From: Bacillota bacterium
GTDB taxonomy: Bacteria > Bacillota > Clostridia > Clostridiales > Clostridiaceae
Direction: 5' to 3'
Length of the DNA stretch: 21,307 nucleotides
NCBI GenBank assembly: GCA_030706015.1
Contig: JAUZPI010000072.1
Coordinates: forward strand, 1-21,307
The notes beneath the pieces are model-generated. The model was not told the origin of the DNA. It saw nothing but the letters and a program-made list of their open reading frames with translations, and did not search any database. Shown piece by piece: positions 15,958 through 21,307 of the stretch. How positions within the stretch are numbered: position 1 is the first letter of the stretch; the number at the start of each line of letters is the position of its first letter. Made by a program: the position numbers and the translations under genes.

Positions 15958-18054
15958 TCAACTTAGTGTTAAACTGTGTTTATTTTCTCTTATTAATTCT
16001 TTAAATCTGCTTAAGTCTATAGTTGGTTCGTTACATTTATAATTTTGGCATACATATGCGGTAGCCTTGCTGGATATTTTTTTACAATGCATAATATGTG
16101 GTATTATGTTTAATATATCATTTTCACCGTTATTTATAATTAAAGAAGAGAACGGTAAAAATCTATTATTAACTTCTTCTAACATTGATTTAACACCTAA
16201 ATCTTCTTTTTCACCAACTATAACCACTTCAGTATTAGGAATTATACTATACATGTATGCCGTAACAAATCCAATATAAGCCGCTGGATTTTGATATACT
16301 GTGCCTCCAAAAGAGTTATACATCCTTTCAACTATATCCTTTAATTTTCTGTCACCAGTGATATGAGAAAGTCGAACCAAATTTATAGCAGCCACAGAAT
16401 TTCCTGAGGGCATAGCTCCATCATATATTTCTTTAGGTCTAAATATCAATTTTTCACTATCTTCACCATAAAGATAGAATCCATCTCCCGATTTATCTTG
16501 GAAAAGACTAATCATATCCTTATTTAACTCAACTGCCTTTTTAAGGTAACTTATATTAAAAGTAGATTGATAAAGCTCTATTAATCCCCAAACCAAAAAT
16601 GCATAGTCATCTAAGAAAGCTAAATTTGCAGCTTCTCCATCTCTATATCTGCCTAATAATCTTCCTTTTTCATTTATCAAATTTTCAAAAATGAAACTGC
16701 TGGCTTTCTCTGCTGCATTAATGTATTTTTTTGCCGAGAGGAGTCTTCCTCCTATTGCAAGGGAAGCAATCATTAAACCATTCCAACCTGTTAGCACCTT
16801 ATCATCTTTAAATGGATGAATTCTTTTTTCTCTATATATAGATAATCTTTCTATAATTTTATTCATCCTGTTTTCTAATGCTTTGTCCTCTGACAATTCC
16901 TGCAAGTCCTTTTTAATTAGGTTTGGTACACTTTTTCCTTCAAAATTACCTTCTTCACTAATATCGTATAATTTGCTAAATTCAGCCGCTTCTTCATGGT
17001 TTAATGCCTCGGTTATCTCTAATTTATCCCATACATAAAATTTACCTTCTACCCCCTCAGAGTCTGCATCTTCAGCACAATAAAAGCCACCTTCAAGAGA
17101 GGTCATCTTTTCTAATATGTATTTGTATATCTTTTCCGCTATTTCCCTATATAATTCTTTTTTTGTAATAGCATAGGCTTCACTATATGCCATTGAAAGG
17201 AGAGCATTGTCATATAACATTTTTTCGAAATGAGGAACTAGCCACTTATTGTCCGTTGAATACCTAGAAAAACCATATCCTATATGATCAAATATTCCTC
17301 CTTTATACATCGACTCTAAGGTTTTTTCTGCCATGAACAGAGCACTTTCATCATTTATGAAATAATAGTATCTGAATAAAAATAGAATATTGTGAGGAGA
17401 AGGAAATTTAGGCGCATAGCTAAATCCACCATAATTTGGTTCAAAACTAACCTTTAACTCTTTAAAGGCTTCATGAATCACACTTTCATTCATTGCTTCT
17501 TTGTCATGAACACCCTCCAGCATTTCAACTACTTTTTTTAGCTTATCCCCTGATTTTATTAAATCATCTTTATCTTTGTTCCACTTATCACTTATGGCAG
17601 ATAATATTTTCATTATTCCAGGCATCCCATATCTCCCAAACTTCGGAAAAAATGTACCGGCAAAAAATGGCTCTTTATCAGCTGTCATTACTATAGTTAG
17701 CGGCCATCCGCCACTACCAGTGTAAGCATGACAAAAGGACATATATATACTGTCAATATCCGGCCTTTCCTCTCTATCAACTTTTATTGAAACATATTTC
17801 TTGTTTAATAACTCAGCCACTTGCTCATCCTCAAAAACTTCTCTCTCCATTACGTGACACCAATGACAAGTACGTAATTAACAGCAAATTCAGCTATACC
17901 CAATAGATAAGAAGATAGGTTTATCCTCTTCTTTTGCCTTTTTAAAAGCCTCATCACTCCACGGAAACCAATCTACTGGATTATAAGCGTGTTGTAATAA
18001 GTACGGACTTTTTTCATTGGCTAACCTATTGGGTACCTTTGTATTTGTTGTCAT
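15958..18054 (-). pseudogene. DUF255 thioredoxin-domain protein (YyaL/SSP411-like), interrupted by 21 bases with stop codons
   Basis: Two pieces of one gene in the same frame. The first (18054-17890) encodes MTTNTKVPNRLANEKSPYLL to PIFLSIGYS, the typical N-terminus, with AAGGTGAT before its ATG. It then meets TGA (17892-17890). After 21 inserted bases (17892-17872, TGA and an in-frame TAA), the frame resumes with TCHWCHV (17871-17851) and continues for 630 more codons. The family is a thioredoxin-like domain with a CxxC motif followed by an alpha/alpha six-hairpin (AGE-like) domain; function is uncertain. The second piece has its first ATG at 17850, after CHWC, with no ribosome-binding site, so it would lack the redox motif even if expressed. 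Apart from the insertion the rest appears intact, suggesting a recent event. Confidence 0.88.
17872..17892 (-). other. 21-base insertion with two in-frame stops, just before the CHWC motif
   Basis: The inserted bases begin TGA on the minus strand and also contain TAA, both in frame. Removing exactly 21 bases restores GYS-TCHWCHVM, the family sequence. No perfect direct repeat of useful length flanks it. Confidence 0.75.
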
Positions 18055-18158
18055 AATATCACCTTCTCTCTTATTTAAAATTATCTGCATGCGTAGTTTA
18101 TGTGTATATTCGATAATTATTTATAAAAGCTAATAATTTTAAAATATTTAAGTATATT

Positions 18159-18851
18159 TCATAAATCCATACAAGAATCTAGAAATACCACTGAATCTTT
18201 ATTTATCTTTGCTTTGTACAAAGCTTTATCAGCTAAATCAATAAACGCATTAATATCCATTTTATCTCCAACAGAAGCAATGCCAATACTTGCAGTAACT
18301 TTAAATATCATATTATTATAAGTAAATTCATAACCGTGTATGGCACTTTTAATTCTATTTGCAATTTTAAATGCATCTTTCCTACCAACACCCGCAAGTG
18401 TTATAACAAACTCATCCCCGCCCCTTCTAGCGGCTATATCAATAGCTCTTATATTTTGTATTAAAATATTTGAAAGCTGTTTTAAAATTTCATCTCCTGC
18501 AATATGCCCATAGGTATCATTTATATTTTTAAAGTTATCTAAATCAATTATTAACATAGAAATATGTGATTGTTTTTTTTGCAGTTTTTCCATTGAATCA
18601 GATATACTGGCATAAAAAAAGTCTCTATTGTTTAATTTAGTTAAAGTATCCGTATACATAGATTTATGGAAAGAATGTGTTGTTTTTGCCAGCTTTAGTA
18701 TAAAGATAATATCAATACAACCTGATAAAAACCATATTAGCAATGCTGATGAATTGGATAAGTATACCATAGCCAAATACCCTAATATATGTACAATCAG
18801 TATTACTAATGATGCTATTGCCGGATAAAGTTTTAAAAATCTTATATTCAC
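18159..18851 (-). CDS. Membrane diguanylate cyclase (GGDEF)
   Basis: Makes cyclic di-GMP from two GTP. From a GTG at 18851 (GGAGGT about seven bases upstream) the protein has 230 residues. Two membrane helices lie at about 13-31 and 35-53. The catalytic domain starts with TDTLTKLNNRDFF; the metal-binding DLDNFKNIND follows and the active-site motif RRGGDEF ends at about 148. An RxxD inhibitory site (RAID, 135-138) lies exactly five residues before GGDEF, so the enzyme is probably subject to product inhibition. No sensory domain beyond the membrane helices is seen. No EAL domain is present. An alternative in-frame start at 18932 has no good ribosome-binding site and would add weakly hydrophobic sequence. 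Confidence 0.92.
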   Translation of the reverse strand: MNIRFLKLYPAIASLVILIVHILGYLAMVYLSNSSALLIWFLSGCIDIIFILKLAKTTHSFHKSMYTDTLTKLNNRDFFYASISDSMEKLQKKQSHISMLIIDLDNFKNINDTYGHIAGDEILKQLSNILIQNIRAIDIAARRGGDEFVITLAGVGRKDAFKIANRIKSAIHGYEFTYNNMIFKVTASIGIASVGDKMDINAFIDLADKALYKAKINKDSVVFLDSCMDL

Positions 18852-18971
18852 AAGTAACACCTCCATCAATTTATACGTGATTGTTACTAGATTTAATGGG
18901 GTACCTAGGTTGATTTTTAAAAAAATTTGCATGTTTGTTACAAATACGGAATCATTTATTTAGTTACCATG

Positions 18972-19015
18972 TGTTAAATTTTAGCTTTTCAACCATTGTT
19001 TTTATTAATTTAACA
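18972..19015. repeat. 9-bp inverted repeat between the diverging GGDEF and yyaC genes
   Basis: TGTTAAATT (18972-18980) and AATTTAACA (19007-19015) are perfect complements over a 26-base loop. The 270-base gap otherwise holds the two start regions. TTGACA (19033-19038) with TATATT (19054-19059) may be the yyaC promoter, although its spacer of 15 is short. Confidence 0.4.
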
Positions 19016-19121
19016 TTTATAACGCAATTTAATTGACAATATTACATTCATGGTATATTGTTGATACAAGACATTCTGAATTGTCAGTCATTTTTAAAAA
19101 TACGAAACAGGAGGTAATATT

Positions 19122-19664
19122 ATGAAAAAATTATTGTTAAGCTGTAATTACTCAAACAGTATAGTGGCAGATCAAATGGCAAAGACACTATCAGAACATT
19201 TTTCTAAAGAAATAGTTATATTAAACATTGGAACTAACAAGCATATTCATGATACATTAGGACCTTTAGTTGGAACAATGCTTAATAATAATGGGTTTAG
19301 ATTTCCTGTTTACGGAACCTTAGATAATCCAGTTGATAATAGCAATATTATTGAGACAATAAAGAAACTATACTTAAAATATGGTGAAAATCTCTTTATA
19401 CTTGCCATTGATGCATGTTATGCAGAGGGAATGGATGGTACTATCTCTCTTAGAAATTCAGCAATCAAACCAGGTACCTCTGTAAGGGATTCTTTCATCG
19501 GCGTAGGGGACATGTCTATTATAGGGGTAGTAAATTCATTTTATAAAAAACACCCAATGGTAGAAGACTTTGATATAGTTGCTGATCTAGCTAAGGTAAT
19601 ATCAAATATTTTGATGAAGGCACAGGATAATTATTTGGGGCTAGTTGAAAAGTACTCTGCTTAA
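19122..19664 (+). CDS. yyaC: Sporulation protein YyaC (DUF1256, GPR-like fold)
   Basis: A 180-residue member of the YyaC/DUF1256 family, sporulation proteins with a fold similar to the spore protease GPR. Typical segments are VILNIGTNKHIHDTLGPLVG, VYGTLDNPV and the FILAIDACYAEG stretch, followed by a glycine-rich region with SIRDS-like sequence (SVRDSFIGVGDMSIIGVV). The usual GDSLGPLVG start of the conserved loop reads HDTLGPLVG, so one glycine-serine pair differs. Proteolytic activity has not been established for all members. AGGAGG precedes the ATG at seven bases. The gene is monocistronic and terminated by a long stem. Its presence supports a spore-forming organism. Confidence 0.88.
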   Translation: MKKLLLSCNYSNSIVADQMAKTLSEHFSKEIVILNIGTNKHIHDTLGPLVGTMLNNNGFRFPVYGTLDNPVDNSNIIETIKKLYLKYGENLFILAIDACYAEGMDGTISLRNSAIKPGTSVRDSFIGVGDMSIIGVVNSFYKKHPMVEDFDIVADLAKVISNILMKAQDNYLGLVEKYSA

Positions 19665-19729
19665 ATATATCAACTATTGTTATCTAAAAATTGTTCACTT
19701 TCGAAGGCTTAATAAACGTTAAAACTATT

Positions 19730-19768
19730 ACAGGCAGAATAGTAGTTTGCAACTACCATTCTGCCTGT
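19730..19768. terminator. Strong bidirectional terminator between yyaC and the alpha-galactosidase
   Basis: ACAGGCAGAAT (19730-19740) pairs with ATTCTGCCTGT (19758-19768), and GTAGTT (19742-19747) with AACTAC (19751-19756) over the loop TGC, leaving one A-C mismatch. The stem is the most stable in the window. T-rich sequence follows in both directions. Confidence 0.85.
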
Positions 19769-19791
19769 ATATTTATTAAACCCTTTAACGA

Positions 19792-21307
19792 CTAAACATC
19801 TTGACGAATAAAGTGCATTAATTTACCTTTAAAATCTCCCCATAACCCAGTAATAAGGATGCCTCCGTTCATAAGTGCAGCTCCTGAGTAAACCTCATTA
19901 GTTTCCTCATTTCTGTAAAAGGCCTCTTTATCAAGTCCTTTTAATCTTATTCTTCTGCTGTGATGATTTGGTCTCATTAAGACTTGAACATAGGTTACTA
20001 AAACTTCATCTTTATCCTTTGACACAAATTCTACACAGTCGAATTCAGGATTTTCAAACATATTACCTATACGGTATAAATCACCTGTACGAACTAAATC
20101 ATTGTACTTATGATACAGTGCCACTTGTTTTGGTATCATGTCTCTGTCTTCTTGAGGAATTCTAGTTACATCTAGCTCATAACCAAAGGTTCCTGAAAGA
20201 GCCACAAAGCCTCTAGTTTCAAAAGGAGTTATTCTTCCAACAGCATGGTTAGGACAGTCACTTATATGAGCACCCATAGCTGATACGGGATAAACCAAGG
20301 ATGTACCGTGTTGGATTTTTAATCTTTCAATTGCATCAGTGTCATCTGAAGCCCAAATTTGAGGACTATAGTACAGCATACCAGCATCAAACCTAGCTCC
20401 CCCTCCTGAACAATTTTCAAGTAGTATATACGGGAACTCTGCAGTAAGCTTTTCCATTAATTCATACACACCCAGCACATATCTATGCCAAATTTCTCTT
20501 TGACGATCTGCCGGAAGTATTGAATTTCCAACATCGCTTAATTGACGATTCATATCCCATTTTACATATTCAATGTTTGCACAGTTTAGAATTTTTCTTA
20601 AACTTTCATACACATAATCTCTAACTTCTTTTCTAGATAGGTCTAATACGTATTGGTTACGACATAGAGTACCTACTCTTCCATCAATATGTATACACCA
20701 ATCCGGATGCGCTCTATATAAATCAGAATCTGGCGATATCATCTCTGGTTCAAACCAAATTCCAAATTTCATACCTAGCTTATTAATTTCATCTACTAAA
20801 TACTTTAATCCGCCGTTTATTTTATCTTCATTAACTACCCAATCCCCTAAGGCACAATTGTCGCTGCTTCTATTTCCAAACCAGCCATCATCCATAACTA
20901 ACATTTCAATACCAAGCTTTGAAGCTTCTTTTGCTATACTTAATAATTTTTCTGTGTTGAAATCAAAGTATGTAGCTTCCCAGTTATTGATTAAAATAGG
21001 GCGCTTTTTATCTTTATATTCTCCACGTATAAGATGATTTCTATATAAGTCATGAAAAGTTCTAGACATCTTTCCTATGCCTTCATTAGAGTAAACCATA
21101 ACCACTTCAGGAGCAATAAACTCTTCCCCTGGCTCTAGTTTCCAGGAAAAATCAAGTGGATCTATACCCATTACCACACGAGTTGTATCAAATTGATATC
21201 CTTCAGCTTGAGCAAAGAAATTACCTGAATAAACAAAATTGAATCCATAAACCTCTCCGCTATCTTCAGTAGCAGTTCTATCTAATACTGCAATAAATGG
21301 ATTAACT
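19792..21307 (-). CDS. Alpha-galactosidase, GH36 (5' end outside the window)
   Basis: About 505 codons of an open frame that continues past the right edge; GH36 enzymes of this type have about 730 residues, so roughly the first 230 are missing. The first ATG in view (21177) is internal: upstream bases read NPFIAVLDRT and VYGFNFVYSGNFFAQAE, the usual continuation. The catalytic domain shows LVMDDGWFGNR, the nucleophile Asp in YVKWDMNR, the CSGGGARFD loop, and the acid/base Asp in WASDDTDAIERL. The protein lacks a recognisable signal in this part, so it probably acts in the cytoplasm on melibiose- or raffinose-type oligosaccharides after uptake; the substrate is inferred. No transporter or regulator is in view. 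Confidence 0.94.
   Translation of the reverse strand, partial: VNPFIAVLDRTATEDSGEVYGFNFVYSGNFFAQAEGYQFDTTRVVMGIDPLDFSWKLEPGEEFIAPEVVMVYSNEGIGKMSRTFHDLYRNHLIRGEYKDKKRPILINNWEATYFDFNTEKLLSIAKEASKLGIEMLVMDDGWFGNRSSDNCALGDWVVNEDKINGGLKYLVDEINKLGMKFGIWFEPEMISPDSDLYRAHPDWCIHIDGRVGTLCRNQYVLDLSRKEVRDYVYESLRKILNCANIEYVKWDMNRQLSDVGNSILPADRQREIWHRYVLGVYELMEKLTAEFPYILLENCSGGGARFDAGMLYYSPQIWASDDTDAIERLKIQHGTSLVYPVSAMGAHISDCPNHAVGRITPFETRGFVALSGTFGYELDVTRIPQEDRDMIPKQVALYHKYNDLVRTGDLYRIGNMFENPEFDCVEFVSKDKDEVLVTYVQVLMRPNHHSRRIRLKGLDKEAFYRNEETNEVYSGAALMNGGILITGLWGDFKGKLMHFIRQDV

Noticed and set aside
17850..17850. A functional separate gene starting at ATG 17850
   Set aside because: It has no ribosome-binding site and would start after the CHWC motif, so it is a piece of the interrupted gene.
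17872..17892. Translational bypassing or selenocysteine readthrough at the TGA
   Set aside because: Bypassing needs matching take-off and landing codons; AGC before the stop and CGT before the resumption do not match. Selenocysteine is excluded because a TAA follows in the same frame.

Overview
This is an AT-rich chromosomal window that looks like a Clostridium or close relative: an anaerobic, spore-forming Firmicute. The evidence is the base composition, strong AGGAGG ribosome-binding sites, an [FeFe]-hydrogenase maturase (HydF), a YyaC-type sporulation protein and clostridial-style lipoproteins. I see no tRNA, rRNA, CRISPR array, insertion sequence or phage module.

Left part (1-4244). The window opens inside the 5' part of a Fic-family gene on the minus strand (its 3' end is outside). 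Next is a headless remnant of an asparagine synthetase gene that keeps only the C-terminal half of the synthetase domain, followed by a terminator. A clear promoter then drives a two-gene operon, aspartate ammonia-lyase (aspA) and hydF, closed by a terminator. Clostridia often keep aspA with the hydrogenase H-cluster maturases, so the pair probably belongs to H-cluster assembly. hydE and hydG are not in view.

Middle (4245-11556). A DUF2207 membrane protein and an unrecognised 67-residue protein lie on the plus strand. The small gene has a strong Shine-Dalgarno 46 bases before its ATG, and a predicted hairpin could bring the two together. A bidirectional terminator separates it from a complete minus-strand branched-chain amino-acid ABC operon, livK-H-M-G-F. 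That operon has a structured spacer after livK and a palindrome at its promoter.

Right part (11557-21307). Mostly single genes and short operons: a Dabb-Nudix pair, a lipoprotein L,D-transpeptidase with a well-formed promoter, a small unknown protein, a membrane TrkA-C protein, a WG-repeat protein, a DUF255 thioredoxin-like gene interrupted just before its CHWC motif by 21 bases carrying two stop codons, a membrane diguanylate cyclase, a YyaC sporulation protein, and the 3' two thirds of a GH36 alpha-galactosidase running off the right edge.

Most genes are familiar housekeeping or accessory functions. The most unusual signals are the leader structure at 6307-6385, the 21-base interruption at 17872-17892, the asnB remnant, and several uncharacterised dyad elements in intergenic DNA. 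I did not find a convincing new multi-gene system.
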